Source: Phoronis australis
Lineage: Eukaryota; Phoronida; Phoronidae
NCBI GenBank assembly: GCA_002633005.1
Contig: NMRA01000967.1
Coordinates: 13,640-77,639 of the forward strand
Reading direction: 5' to 3'
Length of the DNA stretch: 64,000 nt
The position numbers and the translations under genes were made by a program. Below, in pieces: positions 26,230 through 37,004 of the stretch; position 1 is the first letter of the stretch; each line of letters opens with the position of its first letter. Below the pieces are notes generated by a model, which saw only the letters and a list, made by a program, of their open reading frames with translations, made no database searches and had not been told where the DNA came from.

Positions 26230-28990
26230 TGAAACATATACTCTGCAACAGAAGCGTGGAATTTTCTACCTAGTCATTGTCCGAATACCTTTCGCAATAG
26301 GCTAAAACGAGTAGACATACCAAGACATTTGTAACTAGACTCAATGCCGAATCATTGTTAAGGACTATTTTTCATAACGACGTAATCGCCGTTTCTGAAA
26401 ATCATAATTTTGGACTTTGACATATCAATTACAAGTTTTAATTTTCTTTTCGCCCACATAGTTATATGTGAGTGCGTTATGCCGTTCGTGCCGGCTTCCG
26501 GGGTCCCTCCGGCGTCCCTTGTTGTATCTCAAAAACCTGTGGTTGCCAGTATGCTCTTGAAATTTTGCAGACGGTTGTTCCTTTCATGGATGGGGTGGCA
26601 TTGGTAAATTGTGTTGCTGGCATTGAAAATCGGTGCGCGGCTCCGCCATTGAGGCCAGCCATAAGAACGCAACAGCGAGTGCTCACTGCGTCATAACCTA
26701 CTTCCGATTTGAAGAATTGACGTTTTTATTTTTTATCAATTTTAGCCCCTCTATTAGTCAAACCACTTTAAGGATGATTGTGAAAGTTATTGGCACATAT
26801 GTTCCCATTGGGAAGTAGACAACTGACGATGATTTTCTGACGGCTCCGCCTGCTGTGTCGCCTCCTAGTGGCAGTTTTGCCTTTTGTGTCCATGACTGTA
26901 TCTGCTTAGCCCTCTACTGAATCTTTGTTTAAGTTGGCAATTGCGTTTGAATGTAGGTGACAATGAATGACGACGACTTTCGGATAGGTCAGGCTACTGC
27001 TATGGCACTTTCATTTCTTTGACGTATTTTAATGAAATTTGGCAGATAGGTTTCCATTAAAGAGGCGATGATATCTTCCCGATTGTAGTACACGACACCA
27101 AGTAGTAGCCGTTTTTATTATTCTCGAGTCTGTTTTTGGCGCCTGCCTCTCTCTATCGGCCAAATCACTCTATGGAAGATAATGAAAATTGTCAGATGTT
27201 TTCCTACAAAAATTACAAAATTCGTATACACTGATTACTTTGCAGGCAAATAAATCTACAAGCATTGACTTTGCACTCCACTTTGGGTGGACTCAAATAT
27301 ATTAAGCTATGTTCAAGTGTCTCCATGACATGGAGTATCTTTGTGACAAAATAAAGTAAGTAAGCCAGGTTCATAACAGAAGCACTGGGTATGGTGACAG
27401 TAGACAATTTCTATATTCATAAAACCAGATCTAATTTTTGGTAAACACTAGTGCTTCTACTCTGGTGCCTTGCTGGGGAACAGCTTCGATACTGGCCTCC
27501 GTCAAAGTAATTTTCTTAATACTTTCAGGTCCAGGCACCTGGGTAATATTTAATAATTTTAACATTTTTAATTGTATAGTATTTCACTCATTTGCGTCAA
27601 TTTTCTTGTTAAGCGTGTTAATTGTACTTATTAAATTTTCTAAAACCATCGTGTTAACTTGACTTTTTATAATGACTCTATGGGAGACCAGTTGTGTAAA
27701 TGAATAGGGTTTATCCTTAAAACATACATCCACTGGAAAGAGTGGATGGCTTCAGACGGCTCTGAATGCTGTGGCGCCTCATAGTGGTAGTTTTTTCGTC
27801 CGTGGCTGTATCTGGTGAACCCTCAGCAGGATCTTTCTTAAATCTGGCAAGTGTATTTGTATGCAAATGACAACGAATGACAAGACAGAACTGACTACAG
27901 CTGCCCCCTATCGACAATTTTATATTTCCTTTTTTCTCTGCTTCTTTGGAGTTCCTTGGCGAATTTTATGAAATTTGGAAATCCACTCTAAAAAATAGTT
28001 TATTATGTTCCTTCTGGGAAAAACATCGTTGACAACGATTTATGGAGTTTCGACTACCGTGGCGTCCCCTAGTAACAGCTTTGTGTTTTTTGCTTCTACA
28101 GCTGTTTCTCTTAAGTCCTTCAGTATCTTTTGTGAGATTTGGCAACTGTATTTCTATCAACGTGACAACAAATGACGACGACGTTTGACCACTATTGTGC
28201 CCCCTAGTGGCATTTTTAGTTTTTTACGATCTTGGCATGAATGTTTCTATTGAGTGCATCACTGACTCGCCATGCAACCCCTAGGTGCTACATCACATTT
28301 ACTAGCATTGCTTCCTTTAATGGGAATTTTTAAAACAATGACCATCCCTTGCACGTGCGCCATATGCGAAGCACACGATGGGCGAATATCAACGCTTCGC
28401 TTTGCTCATCTTACAATACATCTCATTCTCCTTATAACCCGTTGCCATTCTACATCTGTTTTAGAGAATACAATTAAATGATGCGCAAATAACAAACAGC
28501 ATAATTTCAACATACCTAATGCCACACCAGCATCCTTTTTGGTCTTCAACCCTCATTCAAAATCATTTAAATACGACGAAAATAAAAAGGTGAAAGATGG
28601 AATCCTTGACTTGCTATCCACAAACAATCAAATAATCCGTGATTTCATCATTTTTGTTTACCTACACGCACGTTCCGATGCCTTCCACACAGTATTTTAT
28701 ACATTTGACCAGATACGTTGTGACCTATTAGTTTGTACTTTAATCTCCAGGTATCCAAGTCCAATCGATTTTTCAACAAATGAATCAACAACAAAAGCAA
28801 CCCCTGGTGAAAGACAAGTTCTTAGTTAAGGTCTGTAAAATTAACACGTTGTCTACCGTAGAACAACCTTTTCGGAATCCTGCATGGCATGCCAATAGAG
28901 TTTCGTTTTCTTCTGTCCATTCGTTTAATCAATTAAAGAGTATCTCAGATTTTTTGCCTGGCAATTGTTTGGGTCACTCTTTGACCCTTT
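26230..28990 (-). mobile_element. Second decayed non-LTR retrotransposon, split by a family H insertion
   Basis: 26230-26450 matches the RT remnant at about 6050-6230: minus strand, with the ATTTGTAACT, CATAAC/TACGTAA and TTCTGAA...AC landmarks in order. 28411-28990 matches 6240-6575 and 7055-7215, sharing TTTTAGAGAATACA, CAACATACCTAATG, ATTTAAATA and TATTTTATACATTT. Between them lies about 1.96 kb of family H sequence. The comparison shows one LINE copy split by an insertion. Confidence 0.65.
26451..28410 (+). mobile_element. Family H element, copy 3 (inside LINE)
   Basis: Starts CGCCCACATAGTTATATGTG and ends with GGGCGAATAT and the terminal hairpin CAACGC-TTC-GCTTTG at 28390-28404. The exact CTCF-consensus match GTGCCCCCTAGTGG lies at 28197-28210, with other CTAGTGGC-like cores near 26866 and 27783. 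About 510 bp (27210-27725) do not match the family and look like a later insertion. It contains an AATAAAGTAAGTAAG tail-like sequence near 27350 that could be a LINE or SINE 3' end. Confidence 0.75.
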
Positions 28991-29170
28991 GACACATTCT
29001 TAAACAGTGCTGTCATTACACCCTTACACTACTGGCTGGGGTGGACACCAGAGTCAAATACATGAGTGAAAATACATGAAAGAAAAGAAAATACGTTGCA
29101 GGGGGGCAGAAACGATTCTGTGGGCTCACCTCTAAATTCCAGCTTCGATCCCTAACCCCCAGTCCCCGAC

Positions 29171-29268
29171 CAGCAAACACAAAACCTGCGATGTGGAGTA
29201 TTTTAGCAGTGTGTGTGGAGTTTAGGGGCGAGGGTATGGAATATGTTCCGCGGGTTTTGTGTTTGCTG
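29171..29268. repeat. Inverted repeat (foldback), 16-bp perfect arms
   Basis: CAGCAAACACAAAACC at 29171-29186 is the exact reverse complement of 29253-29268; the match extends imperfectly to about 23 bp (one or two mismatches) around a loop of about 66 bp. Confidence 0.8.
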
Positions 29269-30769
29269 ATCAGGAGCTTTGGTTCATGGATTGTAGCTGG
29301 CCATGGAATTGTTTCCATTCCACATGCTTCAAACACGTTTAAACGGGAAGACGCAAACGTACGTCTAGTCTAGCTTTCTTTTGAGGCTGCACTGACGTTG
29401 GCCGAACTCAAACAACACTCGTTCAAACGTTAAATTCTTGTGCAATAAGTTTTGCATTTTGCTGTTTGAACGTTTTAATTGAATAAAATACCCGAACGTC
29501 TGGACGGCGCTTTACGTGGACCGATTACGGAAAAAGGGAAACGTCGTTTGTGCAATTGAAGGTGGGAAATCGAGACACCAAAGCAGCCAAGACATAGATA
29601 CCCAGTAAGGTGGTGGGATGACTGAACGTAGCATGAACCTTTACTCTTAGATCCACGTCCCTCAGTTTTCATCCCTGCGCTGTAGGGGACAATGCAAAGT
29701 GTCGTGTTTGCTGAAAAGTCGAGCCAAAATGCATTATGTGCTGAAATTCAGACTTTGCTCTCCCCTAAATGAGCTACGTGGGCTTCGACAATGGAAAAGT
29801 GAAACAATGTTCTAGAAATTTCTCTCCAGGCACTCTTTGTGGTAACATATGTGCACATGTCGCGATAGTTACAAAATCAGTTTGTTTATCGATGTATGCA
29901 TGGAGTATAATAGTCATTAAGGCGTAAACACTTATCAACCTAGGGAATTGCACGCTATGCCGGGACATGTTTATCAACGTGATATTTTCAAAACTATACG
30001 AGAATAGAATAAATGCCCTGAAAAATCCTAAATCTGAAGAATTCGGTCGTGTTTATGTTAACAATACAAACACGTGGTCTTTTTACCGGTGTTGTTAAGG
30101 TTGCAAGACCCAATAAAGATTAAACTGTATAAACTCTTGTCACTGGAACATTTGTGTATACGTATGTGAGCAGCATTTGCTCACTAGAAATTGATATGTT
30201 GATCGAGAACACTAATGAGGGATCGCACAAAAGCGCTAAAATGTCGTTGTTGTCGTTGAGCATACACTGTGCATTTGTTGGATATAAATTCGGATACTTG
30301 ATAGACAGATCTACGAGAATGACTGTGTAAATCCGTGCTTGCCAAATGGGTGATTATAACAATGTGTTGTAGTCGTGTGGAAGGTCGCTGGTGCATTATT
30401 AATAAATTATGATTGTTTAAATGGCGGTGGTGTAATTTACTTGAATGATGTCGTTCAATCAATCATTGTATCCGGGACATTACGTACATTTTCAAATGAA
30501 GCCAATCCATGTTTTTACGCGTTTCTCAAAGCACTGTATGAGGACACTCGTTTCTTTAAAGACAATCTATCCCTTCCATTTTCATTTTAAAGGGTTAATA
30601 AACCCACGCCTAACAGAGAAAATGAGTAGCAATATTTTGATTTGAAAAAATCGAAAAAAACGAGCTCAAAGCCAAAAACCGAAACTGAACAGAAAAATAG
30701 TGAAAGATACAATAGACCTATGGCTCCTGACAAAATCTAATTTTTGATTTAGCCCACTTGCTATTATAT

Positions 30770-30965
30770 AATCGGAATCACCATGTTCTTTACTCATATT
30801 GAGCAGAGTTGACAGCAGTGCTGTAGTCGGGCGTTGGCGCACGTAGGTGCAGCCAATCACCTTTTGGCATTTGAATGTAGCGCCTACGCACCGTAAGTTA
30901 CGTTCAGTGCTCAAGGTGATACAATGGGCTGTGGGCGCCTACTTACCTCTACTTTTACCACTACA
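30770..30965 (-). repeat. Dispersed SINE-like repeat, copy 1
   Basis: Its reverse complement closely matches 43265-43440. Shared blocks are TGTAGTGGTAAAA, AGAGGTAAGT, GTATCACCTTGAGCACTGAA and AAAAGGTGATTGGCTGC. The first block resembles a tRNA A box and a TTCAA block about 80 bp later resembles a B box. The spacing is long, so a tRNA-derived SINE is only a possibility. Confidence 0.55.
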
Positions 30966-31338
30966 CCACTGGCTGACAGGTCTTTAGTGCTTCGGACCAC
31001 ACCCATTAACCTCTGGTTGTCACAGGAGTACAAGGCCGCCGATGCAGCATCATCGTTTGGAATTCCAGGAGACTATGTGAAACTCAGGATAATTACCCGA
31101 TGACGCTGATTTGGAATATCCGGCACGCACGTGAAGAGAATTGATGTTGGTGAAAATGAATTCATAGAAAGTGTATCGCAAAAGAAACATCCACACCAGA
31201 CACTTGGATCTTATTACCAAATAATGAAGTATGGTTACTGAATGAGATGTGGTGGTTTAAGGTTCCTAATGTGACTCTATTTGGGATTTGTATGCAAGCA
31301 AAGTTCATTTTTTAAATCCAAATTGATTGTCAGTTTGC

Positions 31339-32194
31339 ATGGCCCCAATTTTAATTCCAGTCAGGTATTTACTATGAGGACGAAATATTTGTGAAATTGT
31401 TTTGTTTTAGCCTTCGTCAGCCCACATTTCTTACGCTGTCGTGATTCCTTTGTGGACGTCTTCTGACTGATTTAACAGTAATCTGTCAAGTTCAATTTGC
31501 CGTCACAGAATTATCTTTGTACCTAGTGCTCCCTGGTGACAGGAACGACGCAGATCTACATTACAGTAAAACGATCATCCAAGTGGTGTCGATCATCCAT
31601 ACACAATCACTGGTAATAGAGGATACAGAGATATGAATGAGTGAAACCACTAATGAAATGAAATGAAATGAAATAATATTAGCAAGTAAGTTTTATTCAG
31701 TGTAGAAATCCTATTGAAGAAAGAAAATGTTGGAAGTCTAACTAGCTACATGCCATCGTAAAAATTAAGCAATTAAAAATGCTGACAACATACTGTGAAA
31801 GACTCCACAGGTACTTTTAATAAAAAAATACCTAGAGCTTCACACCTCAGGAAACGTGACTTTATTCTACGCCCCTCAAGACACGTGTCTTTATGCTACG
31901 CCCGAAATTTCTTGAATAACTATCTAATCCTAGTTTGAACAAGATGATTTCATCATTAAGGCTAAAAGTTCAAGTTTGAACTCCAACTTTCAAGTTTTTA
32001 CTCGAACTTGCAGAAAAATTCTAGCAACCGTATTTCGCATTATGTAATCTGGTTATGAGACCAATATTACAATAGTCCCAGACAACATAGCAATATTCCA
32101 AAACACGGCATATGGTTCTGTACGAGAAATCTTAAACACTGTATTAATCTTTTTAGAAGTCCAATGGTCTTGATTAATTAATGGCTGTCCCAGG
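31339..32194. repeat. Allelic copy A flanking the assembly gap
   Basis: Begins ATGGCCCCAATTTTAATTCC and ends GGCTGTCCCAGG directly at the N run. It is nearly identical to 32432-33461 except for indels and microsatellite length (ATGAA units near 31651). Most simply read as one haplotype of the locus placed next to the other. Confidence 0.75.
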
Positions 32195-32431
32195 NNNNNN
32201 NNNNNNNNNNNNNNNNNNNNNNNNNNNNNNNNNNNNNNNNNNNNNNNNNNNNNNNNNNNNNNNNNNNNNNNNNNNNNNNNNNNNNNNNNNNNNNNNNNNN
32301 NNNNNNNNNNNNNNNNNNNNNNNNNNNNNNNNNNNNNNNNNNNNNNNNNNNNNNNNNNNNNNNNNNNNNNNNNNNNNNNNNNNNNNNNNNNNNNNNNNNN
32401 NNNNNNNNNNNNNNNNNNNNNNNNNNNNNNN
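32195..32431. other. Assembly gap (237 N)
   Basis: Run of N. Both sides of the gap are the outer edges of the same duplicated segment, so the gap probably joins two overlapping haplotype contigs and does not represent missing unique sequence. Confidence 0.95.
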
Positions 32432-33461
32432 ATGGCCCCAATTTTAATTCCAGTCAGGTATTTACTATGAGGACGAAATATTTGTGAAATTGTTTTGTTT
32501 TAGCCTTCGTCAGCCCACACTTTTTACACTGTCGTGATTCCTTTGTGGACGTCTTCTGACTGATTTAACAGTAATCTGTCAAGTTCAATTTGCCGTCACA
32601 GAATTATCTTTGTACCTACTGCTCCCTGGTGACAGGAACGACGCAGATCTACATTACAGTAAAACGATCATCCAATTGGTGTCGATCATCCATACACAAT
32701 CACTGGTAATAGAGGATACAGAGATATGAATGAGTGAAACCACTAATGAAATGAAATGAAATAGTATTAGCAAGTAAGTTTTATTCAGTGTAGAAATCCT
32801 ATTCTTCCACAGGGTCCTCGTGAAGAAAGAAAATGTTGGAAGTCTGATTAGCTAAAATGCCATCGTAAAAATTAAGCAATTAAAAGTGCTGACAACATAC
32901 TGTGAAAGACTCCACAGGTACTTTTAATAAAAAAATACCTAGAGATTCACACTGGCGGTTATCAGATAGTTCTTCGGCATAGCACAAGGGTGGTAAAATT
33001 AATGTTTACTAAAATTAGACCTAATTTTATGGAGGTTGCTATTGACACTAGACCTAGTATGTCAGTCGTGAACCTGGGCCCGGGGGTTTAAAACGTTTAG
33101 TAGAAATCGAATTCTACGTCATTTTTGAGATCTTCTGCAACCTCAACAAACGTGACTTTATTCTACGCCCGAAATTTCTTGAATAACTATCTAATCCTAG
33201 TTTGAACAAGATGATTTCATCATTAAGGCTAAAAGTTCAAGTTTGAACTCCAACTTTCAAGTTTTTACTCGAGCTTGCAGAAAAATTCTAGCAACCGTAT
33301 TTCGCATTATGTAATCTGGTTATGAGACCAATATTACAATAGTCCCAGACAACATAGCAATATTCCAAAACACGGCATATGGTTCTGTACGACAAATCTT
33401 AAACACTGTATTAATCTTTTTAGAAGTCCAATGGTCTTGATTAATTAATGGCTGTCCCAGG
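32432..33461. repeat. Allelic copy B flanking the assembly gap
   Basis: Starts at exactly the base where copy A's homology starts and ends where copy A ends. Relative to copy A it has about 18 extra bases near 32808 (CTTCCACAGGGTCCTCG) and an extra block of about 195 bp around 32950-33150, and fewer ATGAA repeats. Confidence 0.75.
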
Positions 33462-33540
33462 CGTATGTCTATCCTGACTCCAAGAGCGAGTTCTTGACCA
33501 ATAAATCAAAGGGTGTTATAATCTTGGACTTTTGACGGGA

Positions 33541-33690
33541 AAGGACAAGGGCGGCGCAGCACTGAAAAAGTGAAGGGCTAAAGCGCCCTCAGTCCCCCGT
33601 GGTTCACCGCCAATAGACCATGTGCGGCGTAGCACTCAAAAAAGTGGCGGCTATAGCCCCTCCCCCCCAGCCCCCTATGGTGCGCCGCCC
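33541..33690. repeat. Two GC-rich diverged tandem units
   Basis: Two units of about 70 bp each start GGCGGYGYAGCACT and end GGTKCRCCGCC. They stand out as strongly GC-rich in an AT-rich region. Each unit has GGCGG...CCGCC inverted ends. Origin unknown. Confidence 0.6.
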
Positions 33691-34014
33691 ATGAAGGATC
33701 CATTTACTCGTTTTGAAACGAAAAGTCAGACTCTTCCGCAATTTCTTCGTAAACTAAACACTTCAATTTCTAGCAAAGGCTTCCAGCCAAAGTTGAATGA
33801 AATCGAGGCGGTTACCTCATCAGCTATTTTGTTACTAAACGCCGCGAAAATGGCTAAAGCGGGCTTTGTGTATAGCTTCGTTCCAGCCTTCACTGAGTGC
33901 GCAACCGGCCTCATGCAAGCCCGAAATACAATTAAACACCTGATTGCATTCACTTGTAAAGACACAGGAGTTGACTTTCCTGATAGGCGTCGCTCTGTGC
34001 TGAACACTGTGTGA
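33691..34014 (+). CDS. Unidentified coding-like ORF
   Basis: 107 codons plus TGA. An in-frame ATG at 33622 also exists, but the stretch between is the GC-rich repeat, so the ATG at 33691 (MKDPFTRFETK) is preferred. Composition looks protein-like: mixed charged and hydrophobic residues, a helix-like segment around SSAILLLNAAKMAKAGF and another around GLMQARNTIKHLIAF, ending RRRSVLNTV. No signal peptide or recognised domain. It could be a single-exon gene, the last exon of an unseen gene, or part of a mobile element, since it sits against the GC-rich repeat. No homologue is recognised. Confidence 0.3.
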   Translation: MKDPFTRFETKSQTLPQFLRKLNTSISSKGFQPKLNEIEAVTSSAILLLNAAKMAKAGFVYSFVPAFTECATGLMQARNTIKHLIAFTCKDTGVDFPDRRRSVLNTV

Positions 34015-36811
34015 TCTAACACCAGTTCAGTATTAGGCCTACTAGACAGTGCGTGTGTTGCCGTTATCGGGCTGAAATCAATATGGAATTAAAAGTAAAA
34101 GATAATCATGGTGATGAGGGGACCAACCTTCTTTTCTAAGATACTCGAAGTCATTTCGATGCGCAATCATGAGTCAGAAGAGAACGGAACAGGTCTAGTC
34201 TTACTAGTATCACGGTATCGTCTAGAAGTGTGTAGTGCTGATCAAAGTCGTTCATCTCATGAAATAAGTAACCCTGTAAGTTGAAGTTCGCCCCTAGGCG
34301 TATTGCTCCTTTACGGTAAACCGTACCGTTTAGTAAATAGATCTTTTTCATAAACGATTAACTTTTTAACCTCACTGTTAAATTAATTTTTCTGTGGTAC
34401 TTTTCTTGCATTTGGAACTAGTTGGAGTTCCTAATATGAGTAATTTGGTTCAGAGCCCGGCTGAGAGTTCGTTAGATTTTTAACTTATTTCTTATTTGAT
34501 ACAAGCATGAATCACTAAATACATAAATAAAGGGTATATAAATAAATGATATATCGTCAACTCATTCAATTGAAAATTCGTGGCACACCATACAGATGGG
34601 TAATTTCTTACAGTGAAAAAATGTCGGAAGAACAGCCGTGCACTCTGAGCACTGTCGGAGCTATATCAAGACAATCTAGCCTTCGTGCGGGGAACCAGCG
34701 AAAATCAGTAAGCCGTGCACCTGCAAAAATAATGTTACACTGATCGAGTCGAAGTTTCCGGCAAATATGTAGTTGTCACCCCATCTAGTGTTTAGTCCGG
34801 GAACCAGCCAAATAAAAGCCTGTACTGTTGAGCACTTTTCTTAAAATGTGTAATCTCCGTTTACCAACTGGTTTTTGTTTCTTTTGAGGAGAGTCAGATT
34901 TCAGTTGGATGAAATATTCGCTTCAAAACTTTGTATTATGAGGTACTAAAACCTTAAACGGATGTTTTGCTGTTTTAGTTGTATTGGACTACCCAGATAT
35001 TCCCAGCCACATAAAAACACGTTTTATTCACGCTTACGTTGGCTAGTAAAACGAGAAGAGAAGAAGCCTTTCCGCGCTTCATGTTGCGTCACCAAGAGAA
35101 CACGGAACACCGAAAGTAGTTGCATTGATATTGGGGACTAAATAGAACACCGCAAGACTTCTAGCGGTGACATAAGCTTATGCAAGCCAAACGTTCATTA
35201 CATTTGATGGGGCTACCCTCGTAAATATTACATTAATAAATGATAATAAATGAATAAATAAATTTGGGACTTTCTGACATTTTTGTGCTCAGAGCTACGC
35301 TCAAACTATAATGTAGGTATAAATTCACATGTGGTATCCTTCACACCTGGACACATTTCCATAATGTTCACTTTGCAAAATCGAGACATTTTTGTACTGG
35401 CTAACTTATTGACTTCCATCCTGCAGAAACAAAAGGAAAACGTTATTGATTTGAAAACCCGATACTATATTCATCTTATAGTAATCGTGACCACTTGTGA
35501 GTTGCAATTTTTCCTGTGCATTTTGTAGTATTCTCGTTTTCAAATTGCTTAGTGGTGAACATTTAAATAACTCCGTTTAAACGCACCATCACATTTGGTT
35601 TGGTAGAACAGATAATACAGCTTCATCAATCGAATGACACTACTCAGTAAAATACGATCGTGTGTTTAAGTATGACACAACTACTATCAAGTTTGTAGAA
35701 AGTCAAGTTCAATGTAATTCAGCTGTTGTGGCCATTTTATTGGATCACTACTAGAAATTGCAAAAATTGAACTTAAAAAATCTCCATTAGATTCTACACA
35801 TTTTTGTTATTTGTAAGTCAAGTTGAAAGAAATATTAGGTTGAGTTTACTTTAGAATTCATTTTAAGACGTTTTTAGCAGGAATGAAGCGAAAAAAGATT
35901 TTCAGATCCATTATCTTAAATTTCGAGAATTTATTTAAATGCCTTTTACATTGTTCGTCAAGTGTAGCGGATAGAGTATTCGAGTAATCATGTCGTGAAT
36001 GATTGACAATAATTGATTTTTGTGACCACTGACCGTACGTCCGTTATTCTTACCTTTTGGCACTGTAGGCGGAAGTTCCTTTAATTGTTCTTGTACCAAC
36101 AGAGTGCGACCATTTTAGTAGTTAACGCATAAACGCCATCCATGTTATTCCAAGTAGAAAAAACAAATAGACACACAAAGCAAACAATTGATCATGTTCT
36201 TGTTGAATCACTTTCAATGCTTTATAAGCCTTTTAGGTTTGTCAGTTGAACGGAACTCAACAGCTATATTTGCTTTTATAAGAGGGACGCCATTCAATTA
36301 AGTCTAAATGATGACATAGGAGCAGGTAAATATTTGTCATCTGGCCAGCCTTACCATCATAAGGAATCTCCGTACACATTGGCCAGATAAACGAGAAAAA
36401 GAAAAATATACCTGTTACGGAGAGACCTGTGGAAGGATTGAAATTTGGGTAGTAGCTTTCAAGGTTGGATATATTTCCTTCTTATTTTGATACCGATGGA
36501 TGTGTACAGCTCTGCTTTTGAATACTACTAAGAGAACAAATAGGAATGTGATATGATATGGGAATTACGATTGTGGAACCAAGGCGCTTATTTGAGTAGC
36601 TACGGACGGATACGATTACAACCCATGGAGTACCAAAAAAGTCGACTGCGTGTTTAAGGCTCAGGTGAGACGGAGTCTATTAGTTTGGACACGTTGCCAT
36701 GAAGAAAGTCGACAGTGAGACTTATTGTGTCATTAGAGTTTTCGGGTTACCAAGAATACGGAAAGTATAATTCCGATTATCGCTCGACATAGTTTCCCAA
36801 TACCGCTGAAA
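34015..36811. other. Intergenic, no gene seen
   Basis: AT-rich sequence with a short AATA-rich low-complexity tract near 35230-35265. It should contain the promoter of the CNBD-like gene near its right end, but no core promoter element is distinct. Confidence 0.45.
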
Positions 36812-37004
36812 ATGACGGAAGCAGCGGCGAAGATGGCGGAAAAATGGGCCGCTCTGACTCTGACTAAAAAAACCATACCGCGGGCTCAGGACAGTGTGAT
36901 AGCCTGTATCAGTAAACCGTCTGAGCAACGACGAAAGACGGAAATTGAGATGATACTTCCTTGGTTCAGAAAGAAAAGTGATTTGCTGAGGAGCGTCGAT
37001 AAAG
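36812..37004 (+). CDS. CNBD-like exon 1
   Basis: ATG at 36812, 64 residues beginning MTEAAAKMAEKW and ending LLRSVDK, then one base (phase 1) before donor G|GTACGT. The segment MILPWFRKKSDLLRSV is the helical lead-in typical just before a CNB domain. Confidence 0.8.

Larger units (their letters stand above)
28991..31338. other. Intergenic, no gene seen
   Basis: No coding signal recognised. Contains a foldback at 29171-29268 and a SINE-like repeat at 30770-30965; otherwise AT-rich unique sequence. Confidence 0.45.

Noticed and set aside
32178-32447. ORFs across the N run
   Set aside because: Artefacts of translating unknown bases.
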